Origin: Steroidobacter agaridevorans
GTDB taxonomy: Bacteria; Pseudomonadota; Gammaproteobacteria; Steroidobacterales; Steroidobacteraceae
Direction: 5' to 3'
DNA: 64,000 bases
Assembly (NCBI RefSeq): GCF_009932555.1
Contig: NZ_BLJO01000004.1
Span: forward strand, 591,179 to 655,178
Both the position numbers and the translations under genes were made by a program. Positions 50,801 through 58,979 of the stretch are shown here, one piece after another. Each line of letters opens with the position of its first letter. The stretch's first letter is position 1. The notes under the pieces are model-generated. The model did not search any database. It had not been told where the DNA came from and saw only the letters and a list, made by a program, of their open reading frames with translations.

Positions 50801-52642
50801 TTGCATCTCGAAGTCCTGCAGCCAGATCGGCCGACCGCTGGACACAGCGATGCGATACGGGCGCTCGCTGACAATCACGAAACCCATGTTCTCGAGAATG
50901 GGCAGCGCTTGTGACAAGACGATCGGCGCCGCGGCTCGGAACAGCCGCAGGTGAACCGTTTTGCCTTCGCCGCTCGCGAGACGCATGGCGATCTTGTCGG
51001 TGTCGGCGACGACTTCGTTGAGCTGACCGATGTCGTCGAGCGCGACTTCCGCAGTCGTGTCTTCCTGGTACGCAGCGGGGAAGGCGTCGCGATATTTTTC
51101 GGCGATCAGACGGCCGTCGAGCTCGCCGTGCTTGTCGATCGATGCGTCGCGGAGTTTGTCGTTCCAGGTGAGCACCGTCTCGGCGATCAGTTGCTCCAGC
51201 TCTTCCGCATCCATGCGCGGGCCGCCATCGGCCGGCAGGCGAATGATCATGTGCACGCGAGCGAGCGCGGACTGAGAAATCTGGACCTGCGATTCGATCG
51301 CAGTGGCTTTGAGCTTCTCGTTGATGACCGCTTCCATCTTCTCGCGCACCTGCGTGTTGTAGCGGTCACGCGGCACGAAGATCAGTGCGGAATAGAAACG
51401 ACCGAATGTATCCCGGCGCAGGAACACACGCACACGTTGGCGCTCGTACAGATTGACGATGCCGCGGACGTTGCGGATCAAGTCGGTGATGCTGGCCTGG
51501 AAGAGCTCGTCGCGCGGATACGTTTCCAATACGTGCACGACTGCTTTGCCGTCGTGACTCGCCGGGTCGAGGCCGAAGTGCCCGACTACGCGCTCGATCT
51601 TGTGACGGAGCATCGGAATCTCACGCGGGCTGCGGTTGTAGACAGCGGACGTGAACAGACCGAGAAAACGTTTCTCTCCGGTGACGCGGCCTTGCGAGTC
51701 GACGGTCTTCACGCCGACATAGTCGAGATAGGTTGCGCGATGAACGGTGGAAACGGAGTTCGCCTTGGTGATCTGCATCAGCTCGGGTTGCCGAGCGTGC
51801 TCGCGCAGCTCGCCGGTGAGCACGGTCGGCTCGGCCCGATAACCTTTGCGGGCGCGCAGAATGCCTAGGCCGGTTTCCGGCATGGGCACGAGCAGGTCTT
51901 CGCTGCGGCCTCGTTTCAATTCGTACTGGCGATAGCCGAGGAACGTGAAATGATTCGCGGCCATCCAGTCGAGCAGCGCTTTGGCTTCGCGCGCTTCGCT
52001 GGGCTGCACGCCGGGATTGTCACGCTCGATCTCGTTGGCCAACTCGCTCGCGCGCTGGCGCATCTCGCTCCAATCGCCGACGGCAAGGCGCACGTCCTCG
52101 AGGGTGCGTAACAACTTTTGCTCGATCTCTTGCAGCCGCTCGGGCGCGCCGATGCGGTCGATCTCGATGTGCTGCCACGACTCGTGCGTGAACTTCTTCC
52201 CGTTGCCGACCTCGCCCAACTCCTCGAGCTTGCCAGCGCGATCGCGGCGGATCGGCAGCACCGGGTGGACCATCATATGAATAGTGAGGCCCGCCTGCGT
52301 CAGCACCATGCCGAGCGAGTCGACCAGGAACGGCATGTCCTCGGTGGTGACCTCCACGATGGTGTGCGTAGTGCTCCAGCCATCGCGCGCTTCATCCGTA
52401 TTGAATACACGCACCAGCGGACGGCTCGGCTTGCGCACGCTCGCGCTGCGAAGATGCGCCAGCGCCAGCGCCGCCAATGTGTCCGGGCGGTATTCAGCGA
52501 GATCTTCTTCGCCAACGCCGCGGTAGTACTGGCGGACGAACTCCTGAACATCCAGCGGATCGCCGCGTCGCTTCAACGCGCGGGCGGACTGCGCAATGCG
52601 CTCGATCAGTTTTTGACGTGCAGCGGGAATAGTCGTTGTCAT
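47810..52642 (-). CDS. gdhB: NAD-specific glutamate dehydrogenase, large L-GDH type
   Basis: 1610 residues from ATG 52642. Segments typical of the 180-kDa class are present: the ACT-like N-terminal half ([36 protein letters not shown]), [50 protein letters not shown] at the catalytic core and [50 protein letters not shown]. The enzyme deaminates glutamate to 2-oxoglutarate with NAD+, a catabolic role, and is allosterically controlled by amino acids. It is monocistronic, 177 bp downstream of the E2 gene. Confidence 0.96.
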   Translation of the reverse strand: [1610 protein letters not shown]

Positions 52643-52819
52643 GATGCCAACGTTGTTGGTTTGAAGGGGGCAGAGTGAGCCCCTGAAGCTCACCCATGTT
52701 CAATCAGTAAGGGGCGCAAGTCTTGAACGATGAACTATGACGGTGCATAGGGTAATAGACCGCCGTGGCGCCGGCTGCACCAAAAAGGAATAACGACGAG
52801 CGCTGGAGCTTCTCGCCAG

Positions 52820-54001
52820 TTAGTTCGGCGACTGCAGATCGTTTATGACAGCGGCGAGGAAACGCAGGGCTTCGCCACCGGTGACGCAGCGGTGGTCGAA
52901 CGTCAATGACAGCGGCAGACGAACGTGTATCTCCGGGGCTTTTGCGCCGGCAACGACGTCTCTTTGCAGTTTGCCCGCTGCCAGGATTGCCACCGTCGGC
53001 GGGACCACCAGCGGAGTTGCATACCGTCCGGCGACCGTACCGAAGTTAGAAAGTGTGAACGTGTAATCACGCATTTCTTCCGGCGTGATGGTACGGGCGC
53101 GCGTCCGCTGCTTGATATCGTCCAGTTGAGCACGCAATTGCGGCGCCGATTGCGAAGTGACATCGCGCAGAACCGGGACGATCAGGCCGTCGTTTGTATC
53201 CACTGCAATCGCCAGATGCACCTGCTCCATCAATTTGCGCGACGGGCCGGCGGGATCGAACCATGCGTTAAGTGCCGGCTCCGCCTTGATGCCGGCGGCG
53301 ATTGCTCGGACAAGTCGGATGCTGATGTCGCCGCGGTTCTGCCAGGCGTCGATGTCGGCGTCATCGAAGATTGTGCACATCGCGATCTCATCGCGAGACA
53401 GCGACATGCTTTGCGCCATCGCCTTTCGCGGACCGCGCAGTTTGTCGGCATCGGTGAGGCCGGGGACGGCGGGAGCGCGCTGCTGCGATTTGCTCAGGTT
53501 CGCCCGAGCAAGCACGTCGTCGACGCTCACCAGGCCGTGGCGACCGGTTGCCGAGCATGCCGATAGTTCTACGCCCAATCGCTTGGCCAGCATGCGAACA
53601 GCGGGTGCCGCGCGGACGCGACCACGGTCTCTGTATGCACGACGGCCGCGACCGACGATAGCGTGATCGACGAGCTCTTCGTTACGGGTGGCCATGTGGC
53701 CGACGACCATGCCCTGATTGGCCTGCGCCGGCGCGCTGGTATCCGACGCTTTCGCGGCTTGCGACGGCAGATCGAAATCGACGAGCGGCCGGCCGGTCTG
53801 AACCGTGTCGCCGGCTTTTGCATGCAATCGAACGATGTTGCCCGAATACGGGCTCGGCACATCGACAACGGCTTTGGCCGTTTCAACCGACAACAACGGT
53901 TGATCGACTTCGACGCGCTGGCCCTCCTTGACATGCCACGAGACGATTTCCGCTTCGGGCAGGCCTTCGCCGAGGTCCGGGAGGTTGAAGGTCACGCTCA
54001 T
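52820..54001 (-). CDS. 2-oxoacid dehydrogenase E2 (dihydrolipoamide acyltransferase)
   Basis: 393 residues from ATG 54001. The lipoyl domain carries VETAKAVVDVPSPYSGNI (lipoylated Lys43). A peripheral-subunit-binding domain (AAPAVRMLAKRLGVELSACSATGRHGLVSVDDVLA) follows. The catalytic domain has FDHRCVTGGEALRFL; the usual D-G of H-R-x-x-D-G reads T-G, as is common in branched-chain-type E2 proteins. With E1alpha and E1beta it forms a 2-oxoacid dehydrogenase. No E3 (dihydrolipoyl dehydrogenase) gene is in the window, so E3 must come from elsewhere. Confidence 0.9.
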   Translation of the reverse strand: MSVTFNLPDLGEGLPEAEIVSWHVKEGQRVEVDQPLLSVETAKAVVDVPSPYSGNIVRLHAKAGDTVQTGRPLVDFDLPSQAAKASDTSAPAQANQGMVVGHMATRNEELVDHAIVGRGRRAYRDRGRVRAAPAVRMLAKRLGVELSACSATGRHGLVSVDDVLARANLSKSQQRAPAVPGLTDADKLRGPRKAMAQSMSLSRDEIAMCTIFDDADIDAWQNRGDISIRLVRAIAAGIKAEPALNAWFDPAGPSRKLMEQVHLAIAVDTNDGLIVPVLRDVTSQSAPQLRAQLDDIKQRTRARTITPEEMRDYTFTLSNFGTVAGRYATPLVVPPTVAILAAGKLQRDVVAGAKAPEIHVRLPLSLTFDHRCVTGGEALRFLAAVINDLQSPN

Positions 54002-54011
54002 AGTCTTCTTC

Positions 54012-54989
54012 CTAACCGGCCAGCGTCGCTTTCGCCGCATCGACGATGCGGGTCACGCTGGGAATGTAGTCGTTCTCGAGTCGATACAGCGGCACGACGG
54101 TGTCGAAACCGGTGACGCGTTGAATCGGCGCCAGCAAATCATAAAGCCCGTGCTCGGCGACGATCGCGGCGATCTCAGCGCCGACACCGCAGTTGCGCGC
54201 GGCTTCGTGAACGATGACGAGGCGGCCGGTCTTCGCAACGGAATCGAGGATGGTCTCTGAATCGATCGGACTCACCGTGGCCAGGTCGATCACCTCCGCG
54301 CTGATGCCTTGCGCCGCGAGTTGCTCGGCCGCCTGCAGCACATCGGTCGTAATCGCGCCCCAGGTCACGATGGTCACGTCCTCGCCTTCGCGCAGGATGT
54401 AACAAACATCGAGCGGCGCGGCGACGCCGTCGTCCGGCACTTCCTGCTTCGCCAGTCGGTAGATGCGCGTCGGCTCGAGGAACAGCACCGGATCCGGGTC
54501 GCGTATCGACGCCAGCAACAAGCCATATGCGCGGGCCGGCGAAGAAGGGCAGACCACGCGAATGCCGGGCACGTGCGCGATCATCGACTCGACCGATTCG
54601 GAATGATGTTCCGGCGCATGAATGCCGCCACCATGCGGCGTCCTGATCACTACTGGGCACGACAAACGTCCGCGAGTGCGATGACGCAGCCGGCTCATGT
54701 GATTCACGATCTGATCGATCGCCGGATACAGGAACCCCATGAACTGGATCTCGGCGACCGGCCGCATGCCCTGCGCCGCCATGCCGACGCACATGCCGGC
54801 AATCATGTTCTCCGCCAGCGGCGTGTCTTGAACGCGATCGGCGCCAAATCGTTCGAACAAGCCCGACGTGGCGCGGAATACGCCACCGCTCTTGCCGACG
54901 TCTTCGCCGAGCACGACCACGCTCGGGTCGTGCGCCAACTCCCACGCCTGCGCCATCGCGATGGCTTCGACCATTGTGACTTTGGGCAT
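54012..54989 (-). CDS. 2-oxoacid dehydrogenase E1 beta subunit
   Basis: 325 residues: MVEAIAMAQAWELAHDPSVVVLGEDVGKSGGVFRATSGLFERFGADRVQDTPLAENMIAGMCVGMAAQGMRPVAEIQFMGFLYPAIDQIVN is the E1beta pyrimidine-binding domain; VVIRTPHGGGIHAPEHHSES and the C-terminal transketolase domain (VTIVTWGAITTDVLQAAEQL) follow. It pairs with the E1alpha encoded 9 bp upstream. This is a branched-chain or pyruvate type; the substrate is not fixed by sequence alone. Confidence 0.95.
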   Translation of the reverse strand: MPKVTMVEAIAMAQAWELAHDPSVVVLGEDVGKSGGVFRATSGLFERFGADRVQDTPLAENMIAGMCVGMAAQGMRPVAEIQFMGFLYPAIDQIVNHMSRLRHRTRGRLSCPVVIRTPHGGGIHAPEHHSESVESMIAHVPGIRVVCPSSPARAYGLLLASIRDPDPVLFLEPTRIYRLAKQEVPDDGVAAPLDVCYILREGEDVTIVTWGAITTDVLQAAEQLAAQGISAEVIDLATVSPIDSETILDSVAKTGRLVIVHEAARNCGVGAEIAAIVAEHGLYDLLAPIQRVTGFDTVVPLYRLENDYIPSVTRIVDAAKATLAG

Positions 54990-54998
54990 GCGAGGACT

Positions 54999-56120
54999 TC
55001 AGTGAGAAGGCCGGCCGGTGCCGGCATAACGGCGCGCGAGCTCTTTCTGCGCTTCCACGTACGGCGGCGGATTGGCGTAAAGATGATCGAACATCGCGTC
55101 CGTGGCCTGGCGCGGCGTGCTCAGGTATTCCTGAACGGCTGCGTCGACCTCACGGGTGAACTCTGCCTTCATGGCCTGTTCGCGAGCTTCATCGAGCACG
55201 CCGCGAGACTCGAGCAGCTTGCGCAGCCGGATCATCGGCTCGACCTTCCAGGCTTCGGCGACTTCGGCTTCGTTGCGATAACGGCTCGCGTCGTCGGCCG
55301 TGGTGTGATCGCTCAAGCGATAGCTGATCGCTTCGACCACGGTCGGGCCGCCGCCATTGCGCGCCTTTTCCAGCGCTCGCGACATGCAATCGCGTACGGC
55401 GATCACGTCGTTGCCGTCGACCTGAACGCCCGGGATGCCGGCGGCGATGCCTTTCTGCGCCAGGGTTTCGGCCGCGGTCTGCTCTTCGATGGGCACGGAG
55501 ATCGCCCACTTGTTGTTGACGACGACGAACACGATGGGCAGCTGGCGCGCGCCGGCCAGGTTCATCGCTTCGTAGAAAGTGCCTTCCGAAGTGCCGCCGT
55601 CGCCGATATACGCCACGGCGCAGCGAGGTTCTTTGCGGATCTTGAATGCCATGGCCGCGCCGGCGGCGTGCAGCGTCTGGGTCGCGATGGGCACGCACCA
55701 GGGGAAATCGTGGCGGGGCACGGCGAAGTCGTTGCCGCGTTCATCGCCGCCCCAGTAGAGCAGCACTTCGGTCATGCTGACACCGCGCCAGAACAGGGTG
55801 CCGATTTCGCGATAAACAATGGCCAGGCAGTCTTCGGGGCGCATCGCCGCGCCGACGCCGACATGCGCGGCCTCCTGGCCGAGGCAGGGCGCATAAGTGC
55901 CGAGCTTGCCGGTGCGTTGGAGATTGACGGCTTTGGCGTCGAACGTGCGAGCCCGCAGCATGGCCGCGAACATCTTCAGCAATTCTTCGTTGTCGGCGGC
56001 GAAAGCCGGCAACTCGTCGAGCGGACGACCCTGCGGGCTCAGCTGCCGCAGGTATTCGATCCGGAACTCCGCCACTGTTCTCACTCGTTGCCGCTCCTTC
56101 GATCGCGGAAGAGCGATCAT
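54999..56120 (-). CDS. 2-oxoacid dehydrogenase E1 alpha subunit
   Basis: 373 residues. The thiamine-diphosphate motif G-D-G...N-N is intact: AYIGDGGTSEGTFYEAMNLAGARQLPIVFVVVNNKWAISVP. SYRLSDHTTADDASRYR carries the phosphorylation-loop area of the branched-chain/acetoin-type E1alpha. The complex oxidatively decarboxylates a 2-oxoacid to an acyl-CoA. It follows marR by 30 bp in the same operon, opposite the tyrosine-catabolic operon, so it may act on a 2-oxoacid derived from aromatic or branched amino acids. Confidence 0.94.
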   Translation of the reverse strand: MIALPRSKERQRVRTVAEFRIEYLRQLSPQGRPLDELPAFAADNEELLKMFAAMLRARTFDAKAVNLQRTGKLGTYAPCLGQEAAHVGVGAAMRPEDCLAIVYREIGTLFWRGVSMTEVLLYWGGDERGNDFAVPRHDFPWCVPIATQTLHAAGAAMAFKIRKEPRCAVAYIGDGGTSEGTFYEAMNLAGARQLPIVFVVVNNKWAISVPIEEQTAAETLAQKGIAAGIPGVQVDGNDVIAVRDCMSRALEKARNGGGPTVVEAISYRLSDHTTADDASRYRNEAEVAEAWKVEPMIRLRKLLESRGVLDEAREQAMKAEFTREVDAAVQEYLSTPRQATDAMFDHLYANPPPYVEAQKELARRYAGTGRPSH

Positions 56121-56150
56121 GCAAGCGGCGCGGATTATAGCGAGTCCTTC

Positions 56151-56648
56151 CTAAACGTCGCGACTCGCTTGCATTGATTTGGCTTGCTCCATCAGCCGGG
56201 TCAGCAGGCGGTCGAGCGTGCGCTGGTCGCTTGGACTGAGTGCGCTCAGCAATTCGGCCTCATAGCGCAAGGCCATCGGCGCCACGCGCGTGTAGACGGC
56301 CTGTCCAGCGGCAGACAGGCGGAGGATGGAGCGACGGCGGTCGCCCTTGTCGAACGCGCGCAACACACGCTTCTCATCGAGCAAACCCTGGATCGCGCGG
56401 CTGACGGCGACTTTGTCCATGGCCGTGCGCTCGGCCACCTCGACCGCCGACAGGTCCGGGTAACGGGCCAGAACCGCCATCACGCGCCATTGCGGGATGG
56501 ACAGGCCGAACTCCCGCTCGTAGGCGCCGGCAATCACCATGCTGACCGTGTTCGTCAGCACCGACAGCCGGTAGGGAATGAAACGATCGAGCTGTAGCGC
56601 GGGCCCTGCGGGCGGCAGGTCGGCAACTTTTTCTTTAGGTCCAGTCAT
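56151..56648 (-). CDS. MarR family regulator of the tyrosine/2-oxoacid divergon
   Basis: 165 residues: FIPYRLSVLTNTVSMVIAGAYEREFGLSIPQWRVMAVLARYPDLSAVEVAERTAMDKVAVSRAIQGLLDEKRVLRAFDKGDRRRSILRLSAAGQAVY, a complete MarR winged helix with the DRR wing. It sits between the E1alpha/E1beta/E2 operon, with which it is co-oriented, and the divergent hppD-hmgA-fah operon. A pseudo-palindrome in the shared promoter region (56688-56701) is its likely operator. An aromatic intermediate such as homogentisate or 4-hydroxyphenylpyruvate is a plausible ligand by analogy, but not shown. Confidence 0.92.
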   Translation of the reverse strand: MTGPKEKVADLPPAGPALQLDRFIPYRLSVLTNTVSMVIAGAYEREFGLSIPQWRVMAVLARYPDLSAVEVAERTAMDKVAVSRAIQGLLDEKRVLRAFDKGDRRRSILRLSAAGQAVYTRVAPMALRYEAELLSALSPSDQRTLDRLLTRLMEQAKSMQASRDV

Positions 56649-56687
56649 GGCTTGCGCGCACTCCCCTTGACGGGCTCCGGGAATATA

Positions 56688-56701
56688 GTTTCAATTGTAA
56701 C
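56688..56701. promoter_or_regulatory. Candidate MarR operator between marR and hppD
   Basis: GTTTCAATTGTAAC is a 14-bp near-perfect palindrome (only one symmetry-related pair, positions 4 and 11, does not match) in the 80-bp gap between the divergent marR and hppD starts. Its size and AT-rich centre suit a MarR dimer. It lies about 28 bp before the hppD ATG, where it could block the hppD ribosome or promoter. Confidence 0.55.
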
Positions 56702-56728
56702 CATTGGTTTCGCGTTCAGGGGATGAGT

Positions 56729-57790
56729 ATGAGCAGCGCCGCCCAGGACAGTCACAACCCGCTCGGCACCGACGGGTTCGAGTTCGTCGAATACACCGCC
56801 GAAGATCCCGAATTGTTGCGGACCTTGTTCGAGCGGCTCGGCTTCCCGGCGACTGCCCGACATCGCAGCAAGAATGTCACGTTGCATCGGCAGGGCGATA
56901 TCAATTTCATCATCAACGCCGAGCCGGACAGCTTCGGCCAGCGTTTCGCGCGCGAGCACGGGCCGTCGGCCTGCGCGATGGCCTTCCGGGTGAAGGACGC
57001 GGCGTACGCGTTCAAGCGTTGTGTCGAGCTGGGCGCCAGGCCGGTCGAAACCCGCGTCGGCCCGATGGAGCTGAACATTCCCGCCATCGAAGGCATCGGC
57101 GGCAGCTTGATCTATCTGGTCGATCGTTACGGCGAGCACACGATCTATGACGTCGACTTCGTGCCGGTGACAGGCGCTGCGTTGAGCCGGACGGCGGGGC
57201 TGACTTACATCGATCATCTGACGCACAACGTGGCTCGCGGCAACATGGATAAGTGGGCGGGCTTCTACGAGAAGCTGTTCAACTTCCGCGAGATCCGTTA
57301 CTTCGACATCGAAGGCAAGAAGACCGGCCTATTCAGCCGCGCCATGACCAGCCCGTGCGGCAAGATCCGCATTCCCATCAACGAGTCTCAGGACGACAAG
57401 TCGCAAATCGAGGAATACCTGCGCGAGTACAAGGGCGAAGGCATTCAGCATATCGCACTGGGCACCGCCGACATCCAGCGCACCGTCGATGTGTTGCGTG
57501 AGCAGGGCGTGGCGTTCCAGGACACGCCGGACACGTATTACGAAGGCGTCGACGCGCGCGTCACCGGTCATCGCGAAAATCTGGACGAGCTGCGCAAGCG
57601 TCGCATCCTGCTCGACGGCAATCCGGCCAAGGGCGAAGGCCTGCTGCTGCAAATCTTTACGCAGAACGTCATCGGGCCGATCTTCTTCGAGATCATCCAG
57701 CGCAAAGGCAACGACGGCTTCGGCGAAGGCAACTTCAAGGCGCTGTTCGAATCGATCGAATTGGATCAGATGCGTCGTGGTGTGATTTAA
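56729..57790 (+). CDS. hppD: 4-hydroxyphenylpyruvate dioxygenase
   Basis: 353 residues from ATG 56729 (AGGGG ribosome-binding site; an ATG at 56723 is in frame). Two VOC-type halves; the iron ligands are the His of YIDHLTHNV, the His of GIQHIALGT and the Glu of GPIFFEIIQRKGN. FKALFESIELDQMRRGVI is the conserved C-terminus. It converts 4-hydroxyphenylpyruvate to homogentisate with O2, releasing CO2. It starts the three-gene tyrosine-catabolic operon. Confidence 0.97.
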   Translation: MSSAAQDSHNPLGTDGFEFVEYTAEDPELLRTLFERLGFPATARHRSKNVTLHRQGDINFIINAEPDSFGQRFAREHGPSACAMAFRVKDAAYAFKRCVELGARPVETRVGPMELNIPAIEGIGGSLIYLVDRYGEHTIYDVDFVPVTGAALSRTAGLTYIDHLTHNVARGNMDKWAGFYEKLFNFREIRYFDIEGKKTGLFSRAMTSPCGKIRIPINESQDDKSQIEEYLREYKGEGIQHIALGTADIQRTVDVLREQGVAFQDTPDTYYEGVDARVTGHRENLDELRKRRILLDGNPAKGEGLLLQIFTQNVIGPIFFEIIQRKGNDGFGEGNFKALFESIELDQMRRGVI

Positions 57791-57803
57791 CCCGAGGTGC
57801 GTC

Positions 57804-58931
57804 ATGAAACGACCCATCATTCCATCGCGGGTCGAGGGCACGGCATCGCGGCAGGCGCATGCCGACCTGCCGCAGGGCACGTTCGAGCGCGAGATCAGTA
57901 AGGAAGGCTTCTTCGGCCCGGCCGCGTTCTTTCATCATCGTCATCCGCCGACCGGTTGGGTGGAGTTCGAAGGGCCGCTGCGGCCGCATGCTTTCGATCT
58001 CACCAAGATCGATCAGGATCAAACATCGCCGTGGCAGGCGGCGGAGATTCTGCGCAATGCGAATGTTCGGGTGCGCGTGTGGAATGCTGCCAAGTCGATG
58101 GATCACCTGGCGCGCAATGCCGATGGCGATGACCTGTTGTTCGTGCATCGGGGCGCCGGTGAGTTTCATTGTGACTACGGACACCTGACGCTCGCGGCGG
58201 GCGACTACGTCGTGATCCCCCGCGGCACGATGTGGCGCATCGAGACGAAAGAGCCGTTGTTCGCGTTGCTGATCGAGGCGACGAACTCCAGCTACGCGCT
58301 GCCGGATAAGGGGCTACTGGGCGCGCACGCCATCTTCGATCCGGCGATGCTGGATGTGCCGCAGATGGATGCGGCATTCGTCGCTCAGCAGCGCGACGAT
58401 CGTCACTGGCAGGTGCGCGTCAAACGAAACAATGCGATTTCGAAAGTGACCTATCCGTTCAATCCGCTCGATGCGACCGGTTGGCACGGCGATCTTTCGG
58501 TCGTTCGCATCAATGTGAAGGACATTCGACCGGTGGCGAGCCATCGCTATCACTTGCCGCCGTCGGCGCATACCACGTTCGTCGGTAATCGCTTCGTGGT
58601 CTGCACGTTCGTGCCGCGGCCGTTCGAGACGGATCCGGGCGCGTTGAAGGTGCCGTTCTTCCATAACAACGACGACTACGACGAAGTGTTGTTCTATCAC
58701 GCCGGCGATTTCTTCTCGCGCGACAACATCAAGCCGGGAATGATGACGCTGCATCCCTGCGGCTTCACGCACGGACCGCATCCGAAGGCGCTGAAGAACA
58801 TGCTCGTGCAGTCCAAGCCGGCGACGGATGAGTACGCCGTTATGATCGATACGCGCGATGCGCTGGAGATCACGGAGTCGGCTGCGGGCGTCGAGTGGGC
58901 GGGCTACGTTGATAGTTGGAAACAGAAGTGA
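57804..58931 (+). CDS. hmgA: Homogentisate 1,2-dioxygenase, short form
   Basis: 375 residues, shorter than the about 430-residue enzymes of Pseudomonas and animals but like the short bacterial forms. A cupin-type N-terminal half (GDDLLFVHRGAGEFHCDYGHLTLAAGDYVVIPRGTMWRIE) is followed by the iron site region (YDEVLFYHAGDFFSRDN, TLHPCGFTHGPHPKA) with the His-Glu-His pattern. It cleaves homogentisate to maleylacetoacetate. It lies 13 bp after hppD. Confidence 0.95.
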   Translation: MKRPIIPSRVEGTASRQAHADLPQGTFEREISKEGFFGPAAFFHHRHPPTGWVEFEGPLRPHAFDLTKIDQDQTSPWQAAEILRNANVRVRVWNAAKSMDHLARNADGDDLLFVHRGAGEFHCDYGHLTLAAGDYVVIPRGTMWRIETKEPLFALLIEATNSSYALPDKGLLGAHAIFDPAMLDVPQMDAAFVAQQRDDRHWQVRVKRNNAISKVTYPFNPLDATGWHGDLSVVRINVKDIRPVASHRYHLPPSAHTTFVGNRFVVCTFVPRPFETDPGALKVPFFHNNDDYDEVLFYHAGDFFSRDNIKPGMMTLHPCGFTHGPHPKALKNMLVQSKPATDEYAVMIDTRDALEITESAAGVEWAGYVDSWKQK

Positions 58932-58979
58932 TTGCCGGCCAATGAGCGCCGCTTCGCTGGAACCTCGGTGGTCTTTGAA

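Noticed and set aside
49322-50914. A 530-codon plus-strand frame inside the glutamate dehydrogenase gene
   Set aside because: Antisense to the conserved catalytic core of GDH with no recognisable domain.
54309-56177. A 622-codon plus-strand frame over the E1alpha/E1beta genes
   Set aside because: Shadow of the dehydrogenase genes; composition and lack of motifs show a GC artefact.
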